From a virus: a stretch of 25,122 nucleotides of DNA. Below the pieces are notes generated by a model. The model was not told where the DNA came from. It was given only the letters and a program-made list of their open reading frames with translations, and searched no databases. The translations under genes and the position numbers were made by a program. The stretch is from the IMG/VR virus record IMGVR_UViG_3300026264_000006, positions 1 through 25,122 of that record; one strand, written 5' to 3'. Below, in pieces: positions 1 to 6,677 of the stretch. Numbering within the stretch: position 1 is the first letter of the stretch; each line of letters opens with the position of its first letter.

Positions 1-393
1 AGCGAGAACATCGAAGGCCGCAAGCGCGAGATACACGCCAGCGCCAGTTGTGAGGGCGGCAGATTGCCCACTGAGCGCAGGTACTGCAAAGAGGACGGCC
101 AAGCCCGCGAACAGGCCCGCGCCGAGAACGGCACCAACGCAGCGCAGGATTGGCGAGCGCTGCCAGTTGCCGTTGATAAATAGCCCCGCCATTCGCATAA
201 TTGCTATGACGGTCAGAGGCACCGCTAAGGCCACCTCATCAATGCCAAGCTGCCGGAATGCGGCGAATGCAACGCTGGTGGATAGGGTGTCGCCGGGGAG
301 TGCCAGCGTAAGGGCAAAGATCAGGATGATGATGCTGTTTTGCCATTCCATCCCGCGCCCGTGCTGTAGGAATGTGTCGGACATGCGGGTCAT
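1..393 (-). CDS. Phage membrane protein, 3' end beyond the left edge
   Basis: Translating the minus strand from the ATG at 393 gives 131 codons with no stop before the window edge, so the gene is partial. The start overlaps the stop of the Rz1-like gene by the ATGA four-base arrangement used throughout this operon, which supports it. The product begins with a short polar segment (MTRMSDTFLQHGRGMEWQN) and then shows about four hydrophobic stretches, at roughly residues 19-34, 54-70, 83-101 and 111-130. A PGDT turn and an NGNW segment separate them. I recall similar multi-helix proteins near lysis or tail genes in proteobacterial phages, but their function is unknown to me. Co-translation with the spanins suggests a late envelope protein, possibly an extra holin or antiholin; that is inference. 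Confidence 0.75.
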   Translation of the reverse strand, partial: MTRMSDTFLQHGRGMEWQNSIIILIFALTLALPGDTLSTSVAFAAFRQLGIDEVALAVPLTVIAIMRMAGLFINGNWQRSPILRCVGAVLGAGLFAGLAVLFAVPALSGQSAALTTGAGVYLALAAFDVLA

Positions 394-602
394 TTCAGCC
401 AACCCTTGCGGCATCCGGCTTCATGGCCCAGCACAACGTCTGCACCCGGCTCGCCCACCGCGTCTGGCGTCTCTGGGTGCTGCTCAAGCCCCGCCCGTAG
501 CCCCTGAATAGAGCGCGTGTATTTCTCGCCACAGAATGCGGCGTCACTCACACCCGCGCAGCCTGACAGACCAATGAGCGTCAGCGCAATTATCAATCGC
601 AT
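390..602 (-). CDS. Rz1-like outer-membrane spanin lipoprotein
   Basis: This 70-residue product has a short hydrophobic signal peptide ending in a lipobox, LSGC, with the acylated Cys at residue 15. The mature part is short, with Cys 24 and one further Cys near the end, and contains a TPDAVGE turn. The gene starts inside the upstream Rz-like gene in a different frame (59-base overlap), which is the classic nested Rz/Rz1 arrangement. In that family the o-spanin lipoprotein joins the i-spanin across the periplasm and fuses inner and outer membranes after the endolysin has acted. A longer reading of the frame from 638 exists, but the start at 602 places the signal peptide correctly. The mature part is not Pro-rich as in lambda Rz1, so the spanin role rests on position, lipobox and nesting. 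Confidence 0.72.
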   Translation of the reverse strand: MRLIIALTLIGLSGCAGVSDAAFCGEKYTRSIQGLRAGLEQHPETPDAVGEPGADVVLGHEAGCRKGWLK

Positions 603-729
603 CGCCGATCTCCTTCTCGCGTTCAATTTGATTTGCACGGGTGTTGTTGCGGGCCTCTTTGCCGCCGAGCCAGTAGAGCCAGCCCCCCACGGCGCAGAGG
701 ATCACGACCACGACGACAACGCGCGTCAT
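544..729 (-). CDS. Rz-like inner-membrane spanin subunit
   Basis: This 61-residue protein has an N-terminal transmembrane segment of Val/Ile/Leu at about residues 4-21. A short charged periplasmic helix rich in Arg, Glu and Asn follows, and two Cys lie in the last 15 residues. The topology fits an i-spanin (N-in, periplasmic coil), although lambda Rz is about 150 residues, so this is a short version. The ATG at 729 overlaps the endolysin stop as ATGA, so I prefer it to the longer in-frame reading from 813. The Rz1-like lipoprotein gene begins inside it in another frame. It acts in the last step of lysis by linking to the outer-membrane lipoprotein. Confidence 0.68.
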   Translation of the reverse strand: MTRVVVVVVILCAVGGWLYWLGGKEARNNTRANQIEREKEIGDAIDNCADAHWSVRLRGCE

Positions 730-1259
730 TGCAGCGCCTCTAGGCACAGCTTGCGTTCGGCCCCGCGACGGTTCTCCAGCCCACGAACAACGCGCCCGCC
801 AGCCTTTCGCCACCGGGGCAGTTCATTACACGCGCCGCGCAGGTCGCCCGCGTTGGCTTTCCGCGCCAGCGTCGATTTGCAGGCCGCGCCCGTGCCGACA
901 TTGTATGACCATGAGGTAAACGCGACTTGCACGCCTTCGGGGTATGTCGGCAGGCCGGGGATGCAGGCCGCAAGCTGCGCGTGAAACTGCTCAACGGCGG
1001 TCGCAAGCATGGCATCGCATTCCGCTTTGGTGTATACATCGCCAAGGGAAACGCCCCGCGTCTCGCCGTAGCAGACTGTCGGGATATTGCGGGCAAGCGC
1101 GTCGGGATAGGCCGTTGTTCTCAGCCCTTCCCACGGGCCGATAAACGCAACAGACGCCGCGATAACGGCAGAGATACCCGCCGCCCCGCGTTTCGTCTTT
1201 GGCTTGGTCTTAGAAAACAGGCTTCGCAGCCACGCCATTATCTGCGCAAGGAACTTCAT
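726..1259 (-). CDS. Endolysin, GH24 lysozyme, probable SAR type
   Basis: This 177-residue lysozyme hydrolyses the glycan strands of peptidoglycan. The catalytic signature is visible: Glu44 in the WEGLRTTAYPD segment, Asp53, and the TVCYGET stretch at 61-67. The Asp-to-Thr spacing is two residues longer than the usual lambdoid EG..AY.D..G..T pattern. A weakly hydrophobic Ala/Ile/Val segment at about residues 26-41 lies directly before the catalytic Glu and follows a Lys/Arg-rich stretch. This is the layout of signal-anchor-release endolysins, which are exported by Sec and activated when they leave the membrane. An additional amphipathic N-terminal extension (residues 1-18, rich in Phe, Leu and Trp) is less usual. 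The start overlaps the holin stop by four bases. Confidence 0.88.
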   Translation of the reverse strand: MKFLAQIMAWLRSLFSKTKPKTKRGAAGISAVIAASVAFIGPWEGLRTTAYPDALARNIPTVCYGETRGVSLGDVYTKAECDAMLATAVEQFHAQLAACIPGLPTYPEGVQVAFTSWSYNVGTGAACKSTLARKANAGDLRGACNELPRWRKAGGRVVRGLENRRGAERKLCLEALQ

Positions 1260-1468
1260 TCGTCGTCCTCCATGTCGGATTGAGCCGCCACACGGGCGAA
1301 CAAGGCCACCGCCGAGATAGCGCCAGAGAACGCCGCTAAGACGCCATCAGGCCAATCGGGGAGCCATAGCTGGGTTGCCACCTCAATGCCGCTCAGAGCG
1401 CCAGCAAGGATGATTAAACGCACCGACCACGCACGGGTCAGCACTTTGCGCCAGTTCGTCACAAACAT
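1256..1468 (-). CDS. Putative holin with two membrane segments
   Basis: This 70-residue protein has a basic N-terminus (NWRKVLTRAW), a hydrophobic helix at about 17-33, a WLPDWPDG turn, a second helix at about 42-62 and an acidic tail (DMEDDE). This is the size and topology of small phage holins that permeabilise the inner membrane and time lysis. The sequence recalls DUF7940-type holins from proteobacterial phages, though I could not search for it. It is directly upstream of, and overlaps, the endolysin gene, which is the strongest support. With a SAR endolysin the protein may behave as a pinholin; that is inference. Confidence 0.72.
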   Translation of the reverse strand: MFVTNWRKVLTRAWSVRLIILAGALSGIEVATQLWLPDWPDGVLAAFSGAISAVALFARVAAQSDMEDDE

Positions 1469-1478
1469 ATGTCACCTG

Positions 1479-1676
1479 TTATTTAGGAAAGCGCCGCTCA
1501 TAGCTGCGACGAATGTGGTCCGGCTCAAAGTAGAGCATCGCCACATTGAGGACGCGGCCAATGCACCGCCACGCCCGCTTGTCTTTGCGCCACCACGCAT
1601 AGGCGCATAGCGTCATATCCCAGCCCGTCAGCCAGCGGCATAACCGGCGGCTGACGGCTTCGCATGTGTCAAGCAT
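1479..1676 (-). CDS. Small basic Trp-rich protein of the lysis region
   Basis: This 65-residue protein is rich in Arg and Trp (CRWLTGWDMTLCAYAWW near residues 13-29), with an amphipathic C-terminal half. I do not recognise a named domain. Small proteins with a W/G-D-x-T-L-C-A-x-A-W core occur beside holin and lysozyme genes in other phages, but I cannot name the family. I chose the ATG at 1676, which overlaps the tail spike stop by eight bases, over an in-frame reading from 1736 that would lie further inside the spike gene. The holin gene starts 11 bases downstream, so it belongs to the spike-to-lysis transcript. Confidence 0.62.
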   Translation of the reverse strand: MLDTCEAVSRRLCRWLTGWDMTLCAYAWWRKDKRAWRCIGRVLNVAMLYFEPDHIRRSYERRFPK

Positions 1677-3576
1677 CAACGAACGCCTGCGCGTTAAAGA
1701 ACGCAACGGCCTCCGCCTCACTGTCAAATTGGACAATTTGGTAACAGCCCAGACGAAATGTCTGGCTTGCGCCGCTATTGTTTACAACGTACAGAGCCAC
1801 GCTCCCGCCGCCACCGTCAGGGATTTTTGCGACCCCGCCCATCGTTACCCATTGATTCGCCTTGGTTAGCGCCCTGAAATTGTTTGCCAATGTGATGCTA
1901 TTGGTTAGGTTGATGCTAGATGGGTTTCCACTGACTTGCTTCCAGTCGAAAGTGTAGACCGTCCATTTACCAGCAGTGAGTGTCTTATTGTCAAACACGA
2001 TAGTATGGCCATTTGGCTGCACCACTTCGGCGGCGTAAGGAAATAGCAGACCATCTGATACTTGGGTTGAAGTCAGCGTACTACTGCCGGAGAATGTGAT
2101 GCCAGTTGTACCATCACAACTCCGGGAACTGTTCACGACGCCGGAGCCAGAAAGTGCTTTTTTCACCGATGTTCTAGGAACACAACGATAACTATCCGCC
2201 TGCGCCCCTGCCGTCCGTTGCGCTTTAGCTATGCTTTCGACTTCAATTGGCTGCCCTTTCATCCCATCGGTATTGAGGTTAATCGCCCTCACGTTAGAAT
2301 TGGACACCTCAATTACGGTCGTATCGTTCACAAAACACCCGTCGAGCAAAACTGTGGAACCGTTGAATGCCACTTTTGTTAGTGGGCTGTTACGAATTAC
2401 CGCGTAAGCAGTGTTGTCAAGGCGTATGTCCTTGGGCGCGTAGGCGATGCCATCAATCGTGACCGAACCTGCCGAAGCGTTATCTTCAAACCACGCCCCG
2501 TCGATCACAAAAGGCACATAAGAGGTTCGCCAATTTCTAACGAAAACACCAAATCCGGGATTGCCCTCGACAATCACATTTGGCCCGATTGTTGTGCCGC
2601 CAGTTCCTATAGATTCGCTGTCGATAAGAAACGCCGCCAGCGCATTAGACGAAAATTCCCCGCCCTGAAAGTAGTCCGCGCCGCTGTGCATAATATCGCC
2701 TACGTTATCAACGGCGCGATAGCCGATATCGCAAGAGTTTACGCTCACACTGCGATAGTTGTTGCCGATGCTACCAAAGCGCTTATTGATCCCGACTGCG
2801 CAGGCGCGAATGAAAGTCCTTTCAATATCCCATCGCCCGGCAAAATGGTCGTTTGTTCCGCCCGCGTTGAAGTCGATGCCATCCGAAGCCTTACTGTTGC
2901 CGTCGATACACAGGTCGCGCACAGAGGCGTATCGCCAATTTGCGGCAGTGTCATACCCCAGCCCAAGGACATAAGATGCGCCCGCGACGGCTTTCAGCGT
3001 GCCGGAGCCTCGAATGGAAGTTGTCATTAATCGCAGATCAGAGACCGCATAGGTTCCGTTTGCCTGAATTTCCCTGCGAGGGAACCCATCCCGAAGAATA
3101 GTGAATGCGCTAGTATCGTCAGATACTCCGTCGCCTTTAGCGTTAGTCATTTCCGGGCTGATCTGACCGTCCTCGACCAAGGATAGCTTCACCCCGCCCG
3201 CTGTCGTCAGGTGGTGGTCAGTCGCGCCGGATGCGGCTACCTGATAGCTGAACCCCTCGGCCCGCGTCCGCACGTAGTCGCCCTCGGAGACGCCGGAAGC
3301 GCCGGGGCCGTAGGACAAGGTTTCGTCGGTGTCGATTGCCGCGCTGTTGTCCAGCCATACGCCGTCATACAGCGCCGCCTGTGCTGCGCTTGTGGCTGCT
3401 GCGGTGGCTTGTGTACCTGCATCCGACGCGTGTTCCTCCGCTGACTTCGTGCCGGGACCGCCGGGTTCCGTGCCTTCCGCCCATGCTTGGGAGAGTTCAG
3501 CGCTGTCAGATGCCGCCGCTGCGTCTTGGCCCGACGCCTCGTTAAGCGCCCTTACGTTTACAACTACGTCTGTCAT
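1669..3576 (-). CDS. Tail spike with pectate-lyase-type right-handed beta-helix
   Basis: This 635-residue protein has three parts. The N-terminus (1-140) is Ala/Ser/Glu rich, consistent with a virion-attachment region plus short coiled coil. The centre starts with the GDGVSDDTSAF motif (148-158) typical of pectate-lyase-3/GH28-like spikes, followed by repetitive short turns expected of a beta-helix (about 165-430). The C-terminal region (about 470-620) is rich in Thr, Ser and Gly, suggesting a beta-sandwich or carbohydrate-binding module. Such spikes trimerise and bind or cleave host surface polysaccharide. The catalytic residues and sugar cannot be read by eye. Sampled lines in the helix and C-terminal part are about 45-47% GC against about 60% in the N-terminus and in neighbours, suggesting receptor-module exchange. 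The start overlaps the preceding gene as ATGA. Confidence 0.85.
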   Translation of the reverse strand: MTDVVVNVRALNEASGQDAAAASDSAELSQAWAEGTEPGGPGTKSAEEHASDAGTQATAAATSAAQAALYDGVWLDNSAAIDTDETLSYGPGASGVSEGDYVRTRAEGFSYQVAASGATDHHLTTAGGVKLSLVEDGQISPEMTNAKGDGVSDDTSAFTILRDGFPRREIQANGTYAVSDLRLMTTSIRGSGTLKAVAGASYVLGLGYDTAANWRYASVRDLCIDGNSKASDGIDFNAGGTNDHFAGRWDIERTFIRACAVGINKRFGSIGNNYRSVSVNSCDIGYRAVDNVGDIMHSGADYFQGGEFSSNALAAFLIDSESIGTGGTTIGPNVIVEGNPGFGVFVRNWRTSYVPFVIDGAWFEDNASAGSVTIDGIAYAPKDIRLDNTAYAVIRNSPLTKVAFNGSTVLLDGCFVNDTTVIEVSNSNVRAINLNTDGMKGQPIEVESIAKAQRTAGAQADSYRCVPRTSVKKALSGSGVVNSSRSCDGTTGITFSGSSTLTSTQVSDGLLFPYAAEVVQPNGHTIVFDNKTLTAGKWTVYTFDWKQVSGNPSSINLTNSITLANNFRALTKANQWVTMGGVAKIPDGGGGSVALYVVNNSGASQTFRLGCYQIVQFDSEAEAVAFFNAQAFVDA

Positions 3577-3917
3577 TGCGTCACCTGTCCGTAAACGGGA
3601 TACACGCCCGTCAAATATGTCGTGAGAGAGCCGTCCGGGAAATGGTACTGGATGTCATAGGTCAGCATCGCTTGCACATCGGGGTTCGTGTAACCGCCAA
3701 ATCTAACCTTGCCTTCTTCCTCGTCCGTGATCGTGATGCCCGTGCCGTCTGACGACAGGTCAAGAAGGACGACACCTTGAGGGTCACGTCGCGCCTGTAG
3801 CTTCACCGTCACGCCCGTCAGCTTCACAATGTTGCCGTCTTCGAGAATTTGGATTTCCCATGGGCGGGCGGTGTCACCCGCGTATTGAGCGGGCCAATTG
3901 TATTTACCGGGGGTCAT
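3573..3917 (-). CDS. BppU-like small tail protein upstream of the spike
   Basis: This 114-residue protein is mostly beta-strand in character. It contains a YDIQYHFPDGSLTTYLTG segment near the end and a final VYPVYGQVTQ strand. That pattern (Y-D-I-Q, DGS-x-x-T-Y-L-x-G, then a V-x-x-x-V-T ending) resembles the N-terminal BppU domain of phage baseplate receptor-binding proteins. The resemblance is from memory and moderate. It overlaps the tail spike by four bases and is probably a spike-associated structural protein or adaptor. A ribosome site (AAGGCGG) precedes the ATG. A decoration protein is the main alternative. Confidence 0.6.
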   Translation of the reverse strand: MTPGKYNWPAQYAGDTARPWEIQILEDGNIVKLTGVTVKLQARRDPQGVVLLDLSSDGTGITITDEEEGKVRFGGYTNPDVQAMLTYDIQYHFPDGSLTTYLTGVYPVYGQVTQ

Positions 3918-3940
3918 AGCTGCCGCCTTATGTTGGGGGG

Positions 3941-4228
3941 TTAGTACGTGCCTTCCCAGACGCGGAATGCAGCCACGTCCCCGGAAAGCAGCTTGCGGTG
4001 AACAACCTCACGGCGGGCGTCGGTGTCGGACCAAGCCACGCCAGCCTCTTTGCACCACTCATTAATCATCCAGCAGGGAACGCGGGCGACCAGCTTGTTA
4101 TCGCTCGTGCCCATTGCGCCTGCGTCTTTGAGAACGCGCACCTGCTCAAGCGATGGGGTTGGGTCGAAGGTCTTCTTGACGTGAAACTTGTCGCCGTCGC
4201 CGTCGATAAACTGCTCGGCCAGCTTCAT
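3941..4228 (-). CDS. Conserved-looking small phage protein, unknown function
   Basis: This 95-residue acidic protein has a recognisable repetitive charge pattern and ends with GDVAAFRVWEGTY. It has no membrane segment and no signal peptide, and I do not recognise a domain. It sits between the capsid/terminator and the tail spike. Its ATG overlaps the stop of a 53-residue gene (ATGA), indicating translational coupling. By position it could be a head-completion or neck protein, but nothing in the sequence proves that. Confidence 0.65.
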   Translation of the reverse strand: MKLAEQFIDGDGDKFHVKKTFDPTPSLEQVRVLKDAGAMGTSDNKLVARVPCWMINEWCKEAGVAWSDTDARREVVHRKLLSGDVAAFRVWEGTY

Positions 4229-4386
4229 TTGCGTGCCGCCTTTGGCTTCTCCACGACTTCAAACATGTCGCTCAGGCAATTCGCTTCCGCTGTGTCTGCA
4301 AAGTCCTTGTCAACGTCCACAACGTCACCAACAGACCAGCGCTTACCGTTCGCCCGGAGGCGTTCATTCAGAATCTTGATTTTCAT
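4225..4386 (-). CDS. Very small protein (53 residues) after the capsid terminator
   Basis: Reading the minus strand from the ATG at 4386 gives a complete 53-codon frame. The product begins MKIKILNERLRANGKRW, continues with a Val/Asp-rich stretch (SVGDVVDVDKDFAD) and ends in a basic tail. Its TGA stop overlaps the ATG of the next gene exactly as ATGA, the same coupling used by most neighbours, and a GAGG ribosome site lies about nine bases upstream of the ATG. The VGDVVDVD segment looks like a small beta-barrel turn of the kind seen in head-tail or decoration proteins, but I assign no function. It lies just downstream of the capsid gene and its terminator. Confidence 0.68.
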   Translation of the reverse strand: MKIKILNERLRANGKRWSVGDVVDVDKDFADTAEANCLSDMFEVVEKPKAARK

Positions 4387-4400
4387 GGGATGCCCTCAGA

Positions 4401-4434
4401 AAAGGAAAAGGGCCGCGCCGTTAAGCGCAGCCCC
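4401..4434 (-). terminator. Intrinsic terminator after the capsid gene
   Basis: On the minus strand the sequence forms a nine-pair stem (GGGCTGCGC with GCGCGGCCC, one T-G wobble) around a six-base loop, followed by TTTTCCTTTT. It begins eight bases beyond the capsid stop. It would reduce transcription into the tail spike and lysis genes while leaving capsid transcript levels high. Confidence 0.85.
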
Positions 4435-4441
4435 GTTTGGC

Positions 4442-5401
4442 TTAGGAATCCGTGTTGTCGTACACGCCGCCGGACGCTTTCTCGTTCTTCGAGATCAGCG
4501 TGAATTCACCGACAACCTGCATCTTGGTGTTGTCACCAGTCTTGGCAAGTTCGGTCTCTTTCCAGTTACGCTTGACGCCAACCGCCCACATATCGTCCTG
4601 CATGACGAGAACGTCGCGCGAGCGATTGAAGCGGCTCAACTGCATCTCCACCTTGCCGAAGGGCGTGATGTAGATGTCCATGCTGTTGATAACGGCGTTT
4701 TTGGACTTCGACGCGTCAATGGTTGAGCGCTGGTTGTTCGAGCCAGTGAAGCCCGATGCGATGTTCTGCTGGAACGCAGAAAGATAGACCGTATTGGGCT
4801 TGCCGCCCTCGGTCCAAATGCTCTGTAGGACGGAGTTCAGTCGCGCTTGCGTAAACGCCTCCTGCGTCCCATCCGTCCGGGCATCAGTGCCGTCGCCGGT
4901 CGGATCGGCAGGCGAGCCAGCAGTAGCGACAGACGTGTTGGTGGTAATCCAAGTGAGGACACCGGCCATTTCCGCCGCTGTGGTCGAGTTGCCCGCAGCT
5001 TTAGGGTAGTTGGAAAACAAGGCTGTTTCCAAGTCGGTGCGCAGTTCCTTACCCATCTTGATAGTCTGATAGGTAATTTCCTTGCTCCGCCCCGCCTTGT
5101 TGGTCGAGTTGTCGGTGTCGGGGATGGAAACCGCGTCTTTCAGGGTCTGAGTGTAGTTCCCCAGACGGGTTGTCGCGGTCTTGGCCGATGCCGTGGTGTC
5201 GTCGCCTTCAACGTGCTTGTTGCGGGCGGCGGCGCGGAGGGCGTCGGTCTGCCATTCGTGGTTGTGGGCGCTGATGCTTTCCTTCTTACAGTTCGTGTAG
5301 AAGGGCGTATCATACGGGTCCACGTTAGAGATGAAGTCCGCGAGAGACTCGCGAGCGCCGACAGCATCATAGCTGTCAAAGGTGTTGGTAGGTTGTGCCA
5401 T
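4442..5401 (-). CDS. Major capsid protein, SU10/DUF5309 type
   Basis: This 319-residue protein has the family opening, in which an NTFDSYDAVG segment is followed by ESLADFISNVDPYDTPFYT (about residues 6-38). The pattern of a conserved D-P-x-D-T-P-F early in the chain, followed by a long beta-rich body, is typical of the DUF5309 major head proteins found in phage SU10 and relatives. These adopt the HK97 fold and form the icosahedral shell. Length is normal for the group. A strong ribosome site (GGAGG, five bases before the ATG) fits a highly expressed gene. It follows the scaffold gene by 15 bases and is followed at once by an intrinsic terminator, both usual for capsid genes. Confidence 0.9.
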   Translation of the reverse strand: MAQPTNTFDSYDAVGARESLADFISNVDPYDTPFYTNCKKESISAHNHEWQTDALRAAARNKHVEGDDTTASAKTATTRLGNYTQTLKDAVSIPDTDNSTNKAGRSKEITYQTIKMGKELRTDLETALFSNYPKAAGNSTTAAEMAGVLTWITTNTSVATAGSPADPTGDGTDARTDGTQEAFTQARLNSVLQSIWTEGGKPNTVYLSAFQQNIASGFTGSNNQRSTIDASKSKNAVINSMDIYITPFGKVEMQLSRFNRSRDVLVMQDDMWAVGVKRNWKETELAKTGDNTKMQVVGEFTLISKNEKASGGVYDNTDS

Positions 5402-5416
5402 TCTGGCCTCCGAAGA

Positions 5417-6430
5417 TTAAGGGTTTTGACTGCTCAGGAATGCATCCACGGCATCGGAAATTGATCCGGTGCGCTGGAAACGTGCCTTTGCAGCCTTGGC
5501 TTTCGCGTCAGGCGCGTGCTTTTTGGGGGCTTTCGCTTTGACCGTGCGAGTTGGCTTAGGGGGGGCTTTTTTGGTCCCCTGCTTTTTCTCAAGTTCGATC
5601 ATCTTGACCGCCTTGCTCAGCACGTAGAGCGCGCGGGCGTCTGTGATCCCGCTCAACTCGTCGGCTGAGAAACCAAACTCAGTCCCCGCGTTCATCAGCT
5701 TCTTAGCGAACTCAGGAGCAGTTTTTTCGTCGGCCATCTCCGGGATGCGCTGTTTCAGCACCTCGAATTGTTCCGCCATTTCCTGCTGTTGCTGGTGTCG
5801 CTCGTATGCGGCCTTACGTTCCGCCATCTGCTGAAATTGTGCCTGTTCTCGCTGGAACTCGGCGACCTGATCCTCGTATTCCGCGCGCTGGCGCATGTAC
5901 TTGGTTGGGTCGGTATCCAAGAGCCTCCGGTCAGGCGCTTGTGGGGGAGCCTTAAAGCCGCCCTGTTCGATCCGCTGACGCAATTGCAGGAGTTCTTCCT
6001 GCTGATTCATCATGGCTTGTGCAGCCTGCTCAAGTTGCTTGCGCGTTTGAGCGTTCTGCCAAATGTCCTTCCGAATCTTGGCTTGCCCAGAGTAACTTTC
6101 CTTCAACTCATCGAGCGTCTTAAGCTCCTCTTGTCCGTCAACCATGACGGGGAATCGCTCAGGCTCTTCGTTGTCGTCTTCGTCCTCTGCCTCGTCCTCG
6201 TCGGACTCTTCTTCTTCGGCCTCGTCCGCTTCGGCCTCATCAGTTTCGGCTTCCTCGTCTGCCTCGGCTTCGGTTGTGTCCTCATCTTCGGACGCCTCTG
6301 CCTCAACTTCTTCGGTTTCGCTTACTTCGGATTCTTCGCCCTCAGTCGTCTCCGGTGCTGGGGCGTCGTCTTCTGCCATGATTTGCTCAACGGCGCTTTC
6401 AATGGTCATTGGTTCAGTCGTGTCACTCAC
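5417..6430 (-). CDS. Scaffolding protein
   Basis: This 337-residue protein lies directly before the capsid gene. It has three zones: a very acidic segment (residues 21-91, about 60% Asp/Glu), a long Gln/Glu-rich coiled-coil zone (about 120-230), and a Lys-rich C-terminus (about 285-320) before a short helical end. A helical, charged protein with a basic C-terminal end next to the capsid gene is the signature of head scaffolding proteins, which direct procapsid assembly and then leave. The start is a GTG at 6430, preceded by AAGG and overlapping the upstream gene by eight bases. An in-frame ATG lies seven codons further in and is an alternative start. Confidence 0.86.
   Translation of the reverse strand: MSDTTEPMTIESAVEQIMAEDDAPAPETTEGEESEVSETEEVEAEASEDEDTTEAEADEEAETDEAEADEAEEEESDEDEAEDEDDNEEPERFPVMVDGQEELKTLDELKESYSGQAKIRKDIWQNAQTRKQLEQAAQAMMNQQEELLQLRQRIEQGGFKAPPQAPDRRLLDTDPTKYMRQRAEYEDQVAEFQREQAQFQQMAERKAAYERHQQQQEMAEQFEVLKQRIPEMADEKTAPEFAKKLMNAGTEFGFSADELSGITDARALYVLSKAVKMIELEKKQGTKKAPPKPTRTVKAKAPKKHAPDAKAKAAKARFQRTGSISDAVDAFLSSQNP
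6158..6370 (-). repeat. Acidic low-complexity tract in the scaffold gene
   Basis: This stretch encodes scaffold residues 21-91 and is built of imperfect GAA/GAC/GAG and GCC codon runs (tcg/tcc/ttc runs on the plus strand). It is a codon-level repeat and a likely site of length change between relatives. Confidence 0.75.
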
Positions 6431-6668
6431 GGTGCTGACCTTTCTGGTTATGCTCCGCGATCTGCTGCTCGTTCATCCAGAGCCTCAGTTTTTTGCGGAA
6501 ATCATCAATTAGACACACCTTGCCGTGCGCCTGCTCACGTGCCTCTTGGGTCGAGGTCACATCCCGAAAGACGCGGGTTGCGTCGTCCAGAATTGCTTCG
6601 AAGAGCAGTTGATAGCCCTCGTCATTCAGCAACCGCTTGGCGGTCGCTGCCTTTTGTTCTGTGTTCAT
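6423..6668 (-). CDS. Small head-module protein between portal and scaffold
   Basis: This 81-residue, largely helical, highly charged protein starts MNTEQKAATAKRLLNDEGYQ. There is no hydrophobic segment or signal peptide. A helical protein of this size between portal and scaffold is common in podovirus head modules. I do not recognise a named family. The gene begins nine bases after the portal stop, with GGAA as a weak ribosome site, and its end overlaps the GTG start of the scaffold gene by eight bases, suggesting translational coupling. Confidence 0.7.
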   Translation of the reverse strand: MNTEQKAATAKRLLNDEGYQLLFEAILDDATRVFRDVTSTQEAREQAHGKVCLIDDFRKKLRLWMNEQQIAEHNQKGQHRE

Positions 6669-6677
6669 GGGGTTTCC

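Noticed and set aside
50-511. Plus-strand 153-residue frame at the left edge.
   Set aside because: It is antisense to the membrane protein and the Rz1-like lipoprotein, both supported by ATGA coupling; the plus frame has a shadow-type Arg/Pro/Ala-rich product.
3998-4726. Plus-strand frame of 242 residues across the capsid end and terminator.
   Set aside because: It runs through the intrinsic terminator and into the capsid gene, and its product has no domain features; it is a high-GC shadow.
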